The notes under the pieces are model-generated. The model searched no databases and was not told the origin of the DNA. It saw only the letters and a list, made by a program, of their open reading frames with translations. Position numbers and translations under genes: made by a program. Source: Hydractinia symbiolongicarpus (lineage: Eukaryota > Cnidaria > Hydrozoa > Anthoathecata > Hydractiniidae). From it: DNA of 64,000 nt. Positions within the stretch are counted from its first letter, which is position 1; each line of letters opens with the position of its first letter. Location of the stretch: positions 39,043,828-39,107,827 of the forward strand of contig NC_079876.1 in NCBI RefSeq assembly GCF_029227915.1, read 5' to 3'. This document shows, piece by piece, positions 48,114-62,850 of the stretch.

Positions 48114-51100
48114 GAGATTTTCCGTAAATCCCGGGCTTGGCACGTATAGTCGAATGTATACAAAGAAAGTACGCTGTGAGTAAACTCATATCCAGAACGA
48201 TTTTTTAAATTATTTTTTCACCACTAAAACGCATAAGACTTGTAGTTTTTAAAAATGTTTTCATTTTTGATGAGATGCTGAATAAAAGAAGTTTAATCGC
48301 CGGCAAAGGAAAACCCGCGATTTCCCGTAAATCCCGGCTTGGCCCGTATAGTCAAAAGTATACAAAGAAAGTACCCAGGGAGTAAACTCATTTCCCAAAC
48401 GATTTTTTAAATTATTTTTTCACTACTAAATCGCATGAGACTTGTAGTTTTCAAAAATGTTTTCACTTTTGATGAGACGCTGAATAAAAGCAGTTTAATC
48501 GCCGGCAAACGAAAACCTGCGATTTCCCTAAATCCCGGACTCGGCCCGTATAGTCAAAAGTATACAAAGAAAGTACCCAGGGAGTAAACTCATTTCCAGA
48601 ACGATTTTTTAAATTATTTTTTCAGCACTAAAACGCATAAGACTTGTAGTTTTTAAAAATGTTTTCATTTTTGATGAGACGCTGAATAAAAGAAGTTTAA
48701 TCGCCGGCAAACGAAAACCCGCGATTTCCCGTAAATCCAGGGCTTGGCCCGTATAGTCAAAAGTATACAACGAAAGTACCCAGGGAGTAAACTCATTTCC
48801 CGAACGATTTTTTATATTATTTTTTTACCACTAAACGCATGAGACTTGTAGTTTTCAAAAATATTTTCATATTTGATGAGACGCTGAATAAAAGCAGTTT
48901 AATCGCCGGCAAACGAAAACCCGCGATTTCCCGTAAATCCCGGGCTTGGCACGTATAGTCGAATGTATACAAAGAAAGTACCCTGTGAGTAAACTCATTT
49001 CCAGAACGATTTTTAAAATTATTTTTTTGCCACTAAAACGCATAAGACTTGTAGTTTTTAAAAATGTTTTCATTTTTGATGAGACGCTAAATAAAAGAAG
49101 TTTAATCGCCGGCAAACGAAAACCCGCGATTTTCCGTAAATACCGGCTTGGTCCGTATAGTCAAAAGTATACAAAGAAAGTATCCAGGAAGTAAACTCCT
49201 TTCCCGAACGATTTTTTAAATTATTTTTTCACCACTAAAACGCATGAGACTTGTAGTTTTCAAAAATGTTTTCATTTTTGATGAGACGCTGAATAAAAGA
49301 AGTTTAATCGCCGGCAAACGAAAACCTGCGATTTCCCGTAAATCCTGGACTCGGCCCGTATAGTCAAAAGTATACAAAGAAAGTACCCAGGGAGTAAACT
49401 CATTTCCCGAACGATTTTTTAAATTATTTTTTCAGCACTAAAACGCATAAGACTTGTAGTTTTTAAAAATGTTTTCATTTTTGATGAGACGCTAAATAAA
49501 AGAAGTTTAATCGCCGGCAAACGAAAACCCGCGATTTCCCGTAAATCCTGGCTTGGTCCGTATAGTCAAAAGTATACAAAGAAAGTACCCAGGAAGTAAA
49601 CTCATTTCCCGAACGATTTTTTAAATTATTTTTTCACCACTAAAACTCATGAGACTTGTAGTTTTCAAAAATGTTTTCATTTTTGATGAGACGCTGAATA
49701 AAAGAAGTTTAATCGCCGGCAAACGAAAACTCGCGATTTCCCGTAAATCCCGGGCTTGGCCCGTATAGTCAAAAGTATACAAAGAAAGTACCCAGGGAGT
49801 AAACGCATTTCCCGAACGATTTTTTAAATTACTTTTTCACCACTAAAACGCATGAGACTTGTAGTTTTCAAAAATGTTTTCATTTTTGATGAGACGCTGA
49901 ATAAAAGAAGTTTAATCGCCGGCAAACAAAAACCTGCGATTTCCCGTAAATCCTGGACTCGGCCCGTATAGTCAAAAGTATACAAAGAAAGTACCCAGGG
50001 AGAAAACTCATTTCCCGAACGATTTTTTAAATTATTTTTCCAGCACTAAAACGCATAAGACTTGTAGTTTTTAAAAATGTTTTCATTTTTGATGAGACGC
50101 TAAATAAAAGAAGTTTAATCGCCGGCAAACGAAAACCCGCGATTTCCCGTAAATCCCGGCTTGGTCCGTATAGTCAAAAGTATACAAAGAAAGTACCCAG
50201 GAAGTAAACTCATTTCCCGAACGATTTTTTAAATTATTTTTTCAGCACTAAAACGCATAAGACTTGTAGTTTTTAAAAATGTTTTCATTTTTGATGAGAC
50301 GCTAAATAAAAGAAGTTTAATCGCCGGCAAACGAAAACCCGCGATTTCCTTAAATCTCGGCTTGGTCCGTATAGTCAAAAGTATACAAAGAAAGTACCCA
50401 GGAAGTAAACTCATTTCCCGAGCGATTTTTTAAATTATTTTTTCACCTCTAAAACGCATGAGACTTGTAGTTTTTAAAAATGTTTTCATTTTTGATGAGA
50501 CGCTGAATAAAAGAAGTTTAATCGCCGGCAAACGAAAACTCGCAATTTCCCGTAAATCCCGGGCTTGGCCCGTATAGTCAAAAGTATACAAAGAAAGTAC
50601 CCAGGGAGTAAACTCATTTCCCGAACGATTTTTTAAATTACTTTTTCACCACTAAAACGCATGAGACTTGTAGTTTTCAAGAATGTTTTCATTTTTGATG
50701 AGACGCTGAATAAAAGCAGTTTAATCGCCGGCAAACGAAAACCCGCGATTTCCCGTAAATCCCGGGCTTGGCACGTATAGTCGAATGTATACAAAGAAAG
50801 TACGCTGTGAGTAAACTGATATCCAGAACGATTTTTTAAATTATTTTTTCACCACTAAAACGCATAAGACTTGTAGTTTTCAAAAATGTTTTCACTTTTG
50901 ATGAGACGCTGAATAAAAGCAGTTTAATCGCCGGCAAACGAAAACTCGCGATTTCCCGTAAATCCCGGGCTTGGCCCGTATAGTCAAAAGTATACAAAGA
51001 AAGTACCCAGGGAGTAAACGCATTTCCCGAACGATTTTTTAAATTACTTTTTCACCACTAAAACGCATGAGACTTGTAGTTTTCAAAAATGTTTTGATTT

Positions 51101-53776
51101 TTGATGAGACGCTGAATAAAAGAAGTTTAATCGCCGGCAAACAAAAACCTGCGATTTCCCGTAAATCCTGGACTCGGCCCGTATAGTCAAAAGTATACAA
51201 AGAAAGTACCCAGGGAGAAAACTCATTTCCCGAACGATTTTTTAAATTATTTTTCCAGCACTAAAACGCATAAGACTTGTAGTTTTTAAAAATGTTTTCA
51301 TTTTTGATGAGACGCTAAATAAAAGAAGTTTAATCGCCGGCAAACGAAAACCCGCGATTTCCCGTAAATCCCGGCTTGGTCCGTATAGTCAAAAGTATAC
51401 AAAGAAAGTACCCAGGAAGTAAGCTCATTTCCCGAACGATTTTTTAAATTATTTTTTCAGCACTAAAACGCATAAGACTTGTAGTTTTTAAAAATGTTTT
51501 CATTTTTGATGAGACGCTAAATAAAAGAAGTTTAATCGCCGGCAAACGAAAACCCGCGATTTCCTTAAATCTCGGCTTGGTCCGTATGGTCAAAAGTATA
51601 CAAAGAAAGTACCCAGGAAGTAAACTCATTTCCCGAGCGATTTTTTAAATTATTTTTTCACCTCTAAAACGCATGAGACTTGTAGTTTTTAAAAATGTTT
51701 TCATTTTTGATGAGACGCTGAATAAAAGAAGTTTAATCGCCGGCAAACGAAAACTCGCAATTTCCCGTAAATCCCGGGCTTGGCACGTATAGTCGAATGT
51801 ATACAAAGAAAGTACGCTGTGAGTAAACTGATATCCAGAACGATTTTTTAAATTATTTTTTCACCACTAAAACGCATAAGACTTGTAGTTTTCAAAAATG
51901 TTTTCACTTTTGATGAGACGCTGAATAAAAGCAGTTTAATCGCCGGCAAACGAAAACCTGCGATTTCCCTAAATCCCGGACTCGGCCCGTATAGTCAAAA
52001 GTATACAAAGAAAGTACCCAGGGAGTAAACTCATTTCCAGAACGATTTTTTAAATTATTTTTTCAGCACTAAAACGCATAAGACTTGTAGTTTTTAAAAA
52101 TGTTTTCATTTTTGATGAGACGCTAAATAAAAGAAGTTTAATCGCCGGCAAACGAAAACCCGCGATTTCCTTAAATCTCGGCTTGGTCCGTATAGTCAAA
52201 AGTATACAAAGAAAGTACCCAGGAAGTAAACTCATTTCCCGAGCGATTTTTTAAATTATTTTTTCACCTCTAAAACGCATGAGACTTGTAGTTTTCAAAA
52301 ATGTTTTCATTTTTGATGAGACGCTGAATAAAAGAAGTTTAATCGCCGGCAAACGAAAACTCGCAATTTCCCGTAAATCCCGGGCTTGGCCCGTATAGTC
52401 AAAAGTATACAAAGAAAGTACCCAGGGAGTAAACTCATTTCCCGAACGATTTTTTAAATTACTTTTTCACCACTAAAACGCATGAGACTTGTAGTTTTCA
52501 AGAATGTTTTCATTTTTGATGAGACGCTGAATAAAAGCAGTTTAATCGCCGGCAAACGAAAACCCGAGATTTTCCGTAAATCCCGGGCTTGGCACGTATA
52601 GTCGAATGTATACAAAGAAAGTACGCTGTGAGTAAACTCATATCCAGAACGATTTTTTAAATTATTTTTTCACCACTAAAACGCATAAGACTTGTAGTTT
52701 TTAAAAATGTTTTCATTTTTGATGAGATGGTGAATAAAAGAAGTTTAATCGCCGGCAAAGGAAAACCCGCGATTTCCCGTAAATCCCGGCTTGGCCCGTA
52801 TAGTCAAAAGTATACAAAGAAAGTACCCAGGGAGTAAACTCATTTCCCAAACGATTTTTTAAATTATTTTTTCACTACTAAATCGCATGAGACTTGTAGT
52901 TTTCAAAAATGTTTTCACTTTTGATGAGACGCTGAATAAAAGCAGTTTAATCGCCGGCAAACGAAAACCTGCGATTTCCCTAAATCCCGGACTCGGCCCG
53001 TATAGTCAAAATATACAAAGAAAGTACCCAGGGAGTAAACTCATTTCCAGAACGATTTTTTAAATTATTTTTTCAGCACTAAAACGCATAAGACTTGTAG
53101 TTTTTAAAAATGTTTTCATTTTTGATGAGACGCTGAATAAAAGAAGTTTAATCGCCGGCAAACGAAAACCCGCGATTTCCCGTAAATCCAGGGCTTGGCC
53201 CGTATAGTCAAAAGTATACAACGAAAGTACCCAGGGAGTAAACTCATTTCCCGAACGATTTTTTATATTATTTTTTTACCACTAAACGCATGAGACTTGT
53301 AGTTTTCAAAAATATTTTCATATTTGATGAGACGCTGAATAAAAGCAGTTTAATCGCCGGCAAACGAAAACCCGCGATTTCCCGTAAATCCCGGGCTTGG
53401 CACGTATAGTCGAATGTATACAAAGAAAGTACCCTGTGAGTAAACTCATTTCCAGAACGATTTTTAAAATTATTTTTTCGCCACTAAAACGCATAAGACT
53501 TGTAGTTTTTAAAAATGTTTTCATTTTTGATGAGACGCTAAATAAAAGAAGTTTAATCGCCGGCAAACGAAAACCCGCGATTTTCCGTAAATACCGGCTT
53601 GGTCCGTATAGTCAAAAGTATACAAAGAAAGTATCCAGGAAGTAAACTCCTTTCCCGAACGATTTTTTAAATTATTTTTTCACCACTAAAACGCATGAGA
53701 CTTGTAGTTTTCAAAAATGTTTTCATTTTTGATGAGACGCTGAATAAAAGAAGTTTAATCGCCGGCAAACGAAAAC
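48114..53776 (-). repeat. 22-monomer (about 4452 bp) segmental duplication
   Basis: 48114-49325 matches 52566-53776 at an offset of about 4452, sharing CGAGATTTTCCG, CACTACTAAATCGCATG, TATACAACGAAAG and AAATACCGGCTTGG. In the first copy the CGAGATTTTCCG monomer is present twice (47911 and 48114), a one-monomer tandem duplication. Between the copies, 50.2-51.4 kb is repeated at an offset of 1215 (six monomers). Confidence 0.83.
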
Positions 53777-56700
53777 TCGCGATTTCCCGTAAATCCCGGG
53801 CTTGGCCCGTATAGTCAAAAGTATACAAAGAAAGTACCCAGGGAGTAAACTCATTTTCCGAACGATTTTTTAAATTACTTTTTCACCACTAAGACGCATG
53901 AGACTTGTAGTTTTCAAAAATGTTTTCATTTTTGATGAGACGCTGAATAAAAGAAGTTTAATCGCCGGCAAACGAAAACCTGCGATTTCCCGTAAATCCT
54001 GGACTCGGCCTGTATAGTCAAAAGTATACAAAGAAAGTACCCAGGGAGTAAACTCATTTCCCGAACGATTTTTTAAATTACTTTTTCACCACTAAAACGC
54101 ATGAGACTTGAAGTTTTTAAAAATGTTTTCATTTTTCATGAGACGCTGAATAAAAGAAGTTTAATCGCCGGCAAACGAAAACCTGCGATTTCCCGTAAAT
54201 CCTGGACTCGGCCCGTATAGTCAAAAGTATACAAAGAAAGTACCCAGGGAGTAAACGCATTTCCCAAACGATTTTTTAAATTATTATTTCACCACTAAAG
54301 CACATGAGACTTGTAGTTTTTAAAAAAGTTTTCATTTTTGATGAGACGCTGAATAAAAGAAGTTTAATCGCCGGCAAACGAAAACCCGCGATTTCCCGTA
54401 AATCCCGGACTCGGCCCGTATAGTTAAAAGTATACAAGGAAAGTACCCAGTGAGTAAACTCATTTCCCGAACAATTTTTTAAATTATTTTTTCAGCACTA
54501 AAACGCATAAGACTTGTAGTTTTTAAAAATGTTTTCATTTTTGATGAGACGCTAAATAAAAGAAGTTTAATCGCCGGCAAACAAAAACCCGCGATTTCCC
54601 GTAAATCCCGGCTTGGTCCGTATAGTCAAAAGTATACAAAGAAAGTACCCAGGAAGTAAACTCATTTCCCGAACGATTTTTCAAATTATTTTTTCACCAC
54701 TAAAACGCATGACACTTGTAGTTTTCAAAAATGTTTTCATTTTTGATGAGACGCTAAATAAAAGAAGTTTAATCGCCGGCAAACGAAAACTCGCGATTTC
54801 CCGTAAATCCCAGGCTTGGCCCGTATAGTCAAAAGTATACAAAGAAAGTACCCAGGGAGTAAACGCATTTCCCGAACGATTTTTTAAATTACTTTTTCAC
54901 CACTAAAACGCATGAGACTTGTAGTTCTCAAAAATGTTTTCATTTTTGATGAGACGCTGAATAAAAGAAGTTTAATCGCCGGCAAACGAAAACCTGCGAT
55001 TACCCGTAAATCCTGGACTCGGCCCGTATAGTCAAAAGTATACATAGAAAGTACCCAGGGAGTAAACTCATTTCCCGAACGATTTTTTAAATTATTTTTT
55101 CAGCACTAAAACGAATAAGACTTGTAGTTTTTAAAAATGTTTTCATTTTTGATGAGACGCTAAATAAAAGAAGTTTAATCGCCGGCAAACGAAAACCCGC
55201 GATTTCCCGTAAATCCCGGCTTGGTCCGTATAGTCAAAAGTATACAAAGAAAGTACCCAGGAAGTAAACTCATTTCCCGAACGATTTTTTAAATTATTTT
55301 TTCACCACTAAAACTCATGAGACTTGTAGTTTTCAAAAATGTTTTCATTTTTGATGAGACGCTGAATAAAAGAAGTTTAATCGCCGGCAAACGAAAACCT
55401 GCGATTTCCCGTAAATCCTGGACTCGGCCCGTATAGTCAAAAGTATACAAAGAAAGTACCCAGGGAGAAAACTCATTTCCCGAACGATTTTTTAAATTAT
55501 TTTTCCAGCACTAAAACGCATAAGACTTGTAGTTTTTAAAAATGTTTTCATTTTTGATGAGACGCTAAATAAAAGAAGTTTAATCGCCGGCAAACGAAAA
55601 CCCGCGATTTCCTGTAAATCCCGGCTTGGTCCGTATAGTCAAAAGTATACAAAGAAAGTACCCAGGAAGTAAACTCATTTCCCGAACGATTTTTTAAATT
55701 ATTTTTTCAGCACTAAAACGCATAAGACTTGTAGTTTTTAAAAATGTTTTCATTTTTGATGAGACGCTAAATAAAAGAAGTTTAATCGCCGGCAAACGAA
55801 AACCCGCGATTTCCTTAAATCTCGGCTTGGTCCGTATAGTCAAAAGTATACAAAGAAAGTACCCAGGAAGTAAACTCATTTCCCGAGCGATTTTTTAAAT
55901 TATTTTTTCACCTCTAAAACGCATGAGACTTGTAGTTTTCAAAAATGTTTTCATTTTTGATGAGACGCTGAATAAAAGAAGTTTAATCGCCGGCAAACGA
56001 AAACTCGCAATTTCCCGTAAATCCCGGGCTTGGCCCGTATAGTCAAAAGTATACAAAGAAAGTACCCAGGGAGTAAACTCATTTCCCGAACGATTTTTTA
56101 AATTACTTTTTCACCACTAAAACGCATGAGACTTGTAGTTTTCAAAAATGTTTTCATTTTTCATGAGACGCTGAATAAAAGAAGTTTAATCGCCGGCAAA
56201 CGAAAACCTGCGATTTCCCGTAAATCCTGGACTCGGCCCGTATAGTCAAAAGTATACAAAGAAAGTACCCAGGGAGTAAACTCATTTCCCGAACGATTTT
56301 TTAAATTACTTTTTCACCACTAAAACGCATGATACTTGAAGTTTTTAAAAATGTTTTCATTTTTGATGAGACGCTGAATAAAAGAAGTTTAATCGCCGGC
56401 AAACGAAAACCTGCGATTTCCCGTAAATCCTGGACTCGACCCGTATAGTCAAAAGTATACAAAGAAAGTACCCAGGGAGTAAACTCATTTCCCAAACGAT
56501 TTTTTAAATTATTATTTCACCACTAAAACACACGAGACTTGTAGTTTTTAAAAAAGTTTTCATTTTTGATGAGACGCTGAATAAAAGAGGTTTAATCGCC
56601 GGCAAACGAAAACCCGCGATTTCCCGTAAATCCCGGACTCGGCCGGTATAGTTTAAAGAATACAAGGAAAGTACCCAGTGAGTAAACTCATTTCCCGAAC

Positions 56701-57699
56701 GATTTTTTAAATTATTTTTTCAGCACTAAAACGCATAAGACTTGTAGTTTTTAAAAATGTTTTCATTTTTGATGAGACGCTTAATAAAAGAAGTTTAATC
56801 GCCGGCAAACGAAAACCCGCGATTTCCCGTAAATCCCGGGCTTGGCCCGTATAGTCAAAAGTATACAAAGAAAGTACCCAGGGAGTAAACTCTTTTCCCG
56901 AACGATTTTTTATATTATTTTTTTACCACTAAACGCATGAGACTTGTAGTTTTCAAAAATATTTTCATATTTGATGGGACGCTGAATAAAAGAAGTTTAA
57001 TCGCCGGCAAACGAAAATCCGCGATTTCCCGTAAATCCCGGACTCGGCCCGTATAGTCAAAAGTATACAAAGAAAGCACCCAGGGAGTAAACTCATTTCC
57101 CGAACGATTTTTTAAATTATTTTTTCACCACTAAAACGCATGAGACTTGTAGTTTTCAAAAATGTTTTCATTTTTGATGAGACGCTGAATAAAAGAACTT
57201 TAATCCCTGGCAAACGAAAACTCGCGATTTTCCGTAAATCCCGGGCTTGGCCCGTATAGTCAAAAGTATACAAAGAAAGTACCCAGGGAGTAAACTCATT
57301 TCCCGAACGATTTTTTAAATTACTTTTTCACCACTAAAACGCATGAGACTTGTAGTTTTTAAAAATGTTTTCATTTTTGATGAGACGCTGAATAAAAGAA
57401 GTTTAATCGCCGGCAAACGAAAACCTGCGATTTCCCGTAAATCCTGGACTCGGCCCGTATAGTCAAAAGTATACAAAGAAAGTACCCAGGGAGTAAACTC
57501 ATTTCCCGAACGATTTTTTAAATTACTTTTTCACCACTAAAACGCATAAGACTTGTAGTTTTTAAAAATGTTTTCATTTTTGATGAGACGCTAAATAAAA
57601 GAAGTTTAATCGCCGGCAAACGAAAACCCGCGATTTCCCGTAAATCTCGGCTTGGCCCGTATAGTCAAAAGTATACAAAGAAAGTACCCAGGGAGTAAA

Positions 57700-60600
57700 C
57701 TCATTTCCCGAACGATTTTTTAAATTATTTTTTCACCACTAAAAATCATGAGACTTGTAGTTTTCAAAAATGTTTTCATTTTTGATGAGACGCTGAATAA
57801 AAGAAGTTTAATCGCCGGCAAACGAAAACTCGCGATTTCCCGTAAATCCCGGGCTTGGCCTGTATAGTCAAAAGTATACAAAGAAAGTACCCAGGGAGTA
57901 AACTCATTTCCCGAACGATTTTTTAAATTACTTTTTCACAACTAAAACGCATGAGACTTGTAGTTTTTAAAAATGTTTTCATTTTTGATGAGATGCTGAA
58001 TAAAAGAAGTTTAATCGCCGGCAAACGAAAACCTGCGATTTCCCGTAAATCCTGGACTCGGCCCGTATAGTCAAAAGTATACAAAGAAAGTACCCAGGGA
58101 GTAAACTCATTTCCCGAACGATTTTTTAAATTACTTTTTCACCACTAAAACGCATGAGACTTGAAGTTTTTAAAAATGTTTTCATTTTTGATGAGACGCT
58201 GAATAAAAGAAGTTTAATTGCCGGCAAACGAAAACCTGCGATTTCCCGTAAATCCTGGACTCGGCCCGTATAGTCAAAAGTATACAAAGAAAGTACCCAG
58301 GGAGTAAACTCATTTCCCAAACGATTTTTTAAATTATTATTTCACCACTAAAGCACATGAGACTTGTAGTTTTTAAAAATGTTTTCATTTTTGATGAGAC
58401 GCTGAATAAAAGAAGTTTAATCGGCGGCAAACGAAAACCCGCGATTTCCCGTAAATCCCGGACTCGGCCCGCATAGTTAAAAGTATACAAGGAAAGTACC
58501 CAGTGAGTAAACTCATTTCCTGAACGAATTTTTAAATTATGCTTTCACCACTAAAACGTATGAGACTTGTATTTTCAAAAATGTTTTCATTTTTGATGAG
58601 AGGCTGAATAAAAGAAGTTTAATCGCCGGCAAACGAAAACCTGCGATTTCCCGTAAATCCTGGACTCGGCCCGTATAGTCAAAAGTATACAAAGAAAGTA
58701 CCCAGGGAGTAAACTCATTTCCCAAACGATTTTTTAAATTATTATTTCACCACTAAAACGCATGAGACTTGTAGTTTTCAAGAATGTTTTCATTTTTGAT
58801 GAGACGCTGAATAAAAGCAGTTTAATCGCCGGCAAACGAAAACCCGCGATTTCCCGTAAATCCCGGGCTTGGCACGTATAGTCGAATGAATACAAAGAAA
58901 GTACCCTGTGAGTAAACTCATTTCCAGGACGATTTTTTAAATTATTTTTTCACCACTAAAACGCATAAGACTTGTAGTTTTTAAAAATGTTTTCATTCTT
59001 GATGAAACGCTGAATAAAAGCAGTTTAATCGCCGGCAAACGAAAACCTGCGATTTCCCTAAATCCTGGACTCAGCCCGTATAGTCAAAAGTATACAAAGA
59101 AAGTACCCAGGGAGTAAACTCATTTCCAGAACGATTTTTTAAATTATTTTTTCACCACTAAAACGCATGAGTCTTGTAGTTTTCAAAAATGTTTTCATTT
59201 TTGATGAGACGCTGAATAAAAGAAGTTTAATCGCCGGCAAACGAAAACCTGCGATTTCCCGTAAATCCTGGACTTGGCCCGTATAGTCAAAAGTGTACAA
59301 AGAAAGTACCCAGGGAGTAAACTCATTTCCCGAACGATTTTTTAAATTACTTTTTCACCACTAAAACGCATGAGACTTGAAGTTTTTAAAAATGTTTTCA
59401 TTTTTCATGAGACGCTGAATAAAAGAAGTTTAATCGCCGGCAAACGAAAACCTGCGATTTCCCGTAAATCCTGGACTCGGCCCGTATAGTCAAAAGTATA
59501 CAAAGAAAGTACCCAGGGAGTAAACTCATTTCCCAAACGATTTTTTAAATTATTATTTCACCACTAAAGCACATGAGACTTGTAGTTTTTAAAAATGTTT
59601 TCATTTTTGATGAGACGCTGAATAAAAGAAGTTTAATCGCCGGCAAACGAAATTCCGCGATTTCCCGTAAATCCCGGACTCGGCCCGCATAGTTAAAAGT
59701 ATACAAGGAAAGTACCCAGTGAGTAAATTCATTTCCTGAACGAATTTTTAAATTATGCTTTCACCACTAAAACGTATGAGACTTGTAGTTTTCAAAAATG
59801 TTTTCATTTTTGATGAGACGCTGAATAAAAGAGGTTTAATCGCCGGCACACGAAAACCTGCGATTTCCCGTAAATCCTGGACTCGGCCCGTATAGTCAAA
59901 AGTATACAAAGAAAGTACCCAGGGAGTAAACTCATTTCCCAAACGATTTTTTAAATTATTATTTTACCACTAAAACGCATGAGACTTGTAGTTTTCAAGA
60001 ATGTTTTCATTTTTGATGAGACGCTGAATAAAAGCAGTTTAATCGCCGGGAAACGAAAACCCGCGATTTCCCGTAAATCCCGGGCTTGGCACGTATAGTC
60101 GAATGAATACAAAGAAAGTACCCTGTGAGTAAACTCATTTCCAGGACGATTTTTTAAATTATTTTTTCACCACTAAAACGCATAAGACATGTAGTTTTTA
60201 AAAATGTTTTCATTCTTGATGAGACGCTGAATAAAAGCAGTTTAATCGCCGGCAAACGAAAACCTGCGATTTCCCTAAATCCCGGACTCAGCCCGTATAG
60301 TCAAAAGTATACAAAGAAAGTACCCAGGGAGTAAACTCATTTCCAGAACGATTTTTTAAATTATTTTTTCACCACTAAAACGCATGAGACTTGTAGTTTT
60401 TAAAAATGTTTTCATTTTTGATGAGACGCTGAATAAAAGAAGTTTAATCGCCGGCAAACGAAAACCTGCGATTTCCCGTAAATCCTGGACTCGGCCCGTA
60501 TAGTCAAAAGTATACAAAGAAAGTACCCAGGGAGTAAACTCATTTCCCGAACGATTTTTTAAATTACTTTTTCACCACTAAAACGCATGAGACTTGAAGT

Positions 60601-62850
60601 TTTTAAAAATGTTTTCATTTTTCATGAGACGCTGAATAAAAGAAGTTTAATCGCCGGCAAACGAAAACCTGCGATTTCCAGTAAATCTTGGACTCGGCCC
60701 GTATAGTCAAAAGTATACAAAGAAAGTACCCAGGGAGTAAACTCATTTCCCAAACGATTTTTTAAATTATTATTTCACCACTAAAGCACATGAGACTTGT
60801 AGTTTTTAAAAAAGTTTTCATTTTTGATGAGACGCTGAATAAAAGAAGTTTAATCGCCGGCAAACGAAAACCCGCGATTTCCCGTAAATCCCGGACTCGG
60901 CCCGTATAGTTTAAAGTATACAAGGAAAGTACCCAGTGAGTAAACTCATTTCCCGAACGATTTTTTAAATTATTTTTTCAGCACTAAAACGCATAAGACT
61001 TGTAGTTTTTAAAAATGTTTTCATTTTTGATGAGACGCTGAATAAAAGAATTTTAATCGCCGGCAAACGAAAACCTGCGATTTCCCGTAAATCCTGGACT
61101 CGGCCCGTATAGTCAAAAGTATACAAAGAAAGTACCCAGGGAGTAAACTCATTTCCCAAACGATTTTTTAAATTATTATTTTAACACTAAAACGCATGAG
61201 ACTTGTAGTTTTCAAGAATGTTTTCATTTTTGATGAGACGCTGAATAAAAGCAGTTTAATCGCCGGCAAACGAAAACCCGCCATTTCCCGTAAATCCCGG
61301 GCTTGGCACGTATAGTTGAATGAATACAAAGAAAGTACCCTGTGAGTAAACTCATTTCCAGGACGATTTTTTAAATTATTTTTTCACCACTAAAACGCAT
61401 AAGACTTGTAGTTTTTAAAAATGTTTTCATTCTTGATGAGACGCTGAATAAAAGCAGTTTAATCGCCGGCAAACGAAAACCTGCGATTTCCCTAAATCCC
61501 GGACTCAGCCCGTATAGTCAAAAGTATACAAAGAAAGTACCCAGGGAGTAAACTCATTTCCAGAACGATTTTTTAAATTATTTTTTTACCACTAAACGCA
61601 TGAGACTTGTAGTTTTCAAAAATATTTTCATATTTGATGGGACGCTGAATAAAAGAAGTTTAATCGCCGGCAAACGAAAATCCGCGATTTCCCGTAAATC
61701 CCGGACTCGGCCCGTATAGTCAAAAGTATACAAAGAAAGCACCCAGGGAGTAAACTCATTTCCCGAACGATTTTTTAAATTATTTTTTCACCACTAAAAC
61801 GCATGAGACTTGTAGTTTTCAAAAATGTTTTCATTTTTGATGAGACGCTGAATAAAAGAAGTTTAATCCCTGGCAAACGAAAACTCGCGATTTCCCGTAA
61901 ATCTCGGCTTGGCCCGTATAGTCAAAAGTATACAAAGAAAGTACCCAGGGAGTAAACTCATTTCCCGAACGATTTTTTAAATTATTTTTTCACCACTAAA
62001 AATCATGAGACTTGTAGTTTTCAAAAATGTTTTCATTTTTGATGAGACGCTGAATAAAAGAAGTTTAATCGCCGGCAAACGAAAACTCGCGATTTCCCGT
62101 AAATCCCGGGCTTGGCCCGTATAGTCAAAAGTATACAAAGAAAGTACCCAGGGAGTAAACTCATTTCCCGAACGATTTTTTAAATTACTTTTTCACCACT
62201 AAAACGCATGAGACTTGTAGTTTTTAAAAATGTTTTCATTTTTGATGAGACGCTGAATAAAAGAAGTTTAATCGCCGGCAAACGAAAACCTGCGATTTCC
62301 CGTAAATCCTTGACTCGGCCCGTATAGTCAAAAGTATACAAAGAAAGTACCCAGGGAGTAAACTCATTTCCCGAACGATTTTTTAAATTACTTTTTCACC
62401 ACTAAAACGCATGAGACTTGAAGTTTTTAAAAATGTTTTCATTTTTGATGAGACGCTGAATAAAAGAAGTTTAATTGCCGGCAAACGAAAACCTGCGATT
62501 TCCCGTAAATCCTGGACTCGGCCCGTATAGTCAAAAGTATACAAAGAAAGTACCCAGGGAGTAAACTCATTTCCCAAACGATTTTTTAAATTATTATTTC
62601 ACCACTAAAGCACATGAGACTTGTAGTTTTTAAAAATGTTTTCATTTTTGATGAGACGCTGAATAAAAGAAGTTTAATCGCCGGCAAACGAAAACCCGCG
62701 ATTTCCCGTAAATCCCGGACTCGGCCCGCATAGTTAAAAGTATACAAGGAAAGTACCCAGTGAGTAAACTCATTTCCTGAACGAATTTTTAAATTATGCT
62801 TTCACCACTAAAACGTATGAGACTTGTAGTTTTCAAAAATGTTTTCATTT
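57700..62850 (-). repeat. 21-monomer (4257 bp) segmental duplication
   Basis: The AAAAATCATG variant at 57741 recurs at 61998 (offset 4257), followed by the same order of monomers including TTTAATTGCCGG and GCATAGTTAAAAG. A TAATCCCTGG variant at 57201 and 61864 has an offset of 4663, two monomers more, so an indel separates them. Confidence 0.82.
59130..61560 (-). repeat. Six-monomer (1217 bp) tandem duplication
   Basis: The TTTTTCATGA variant at 59401 recurs at 60618 (offset 1217), with the neighbouring AAAGCACATG, GAATGAATACAAAG, TTCCAGGACG and CATTCTTGATGA variants in the same order in both copies. Confidence 0.82.
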
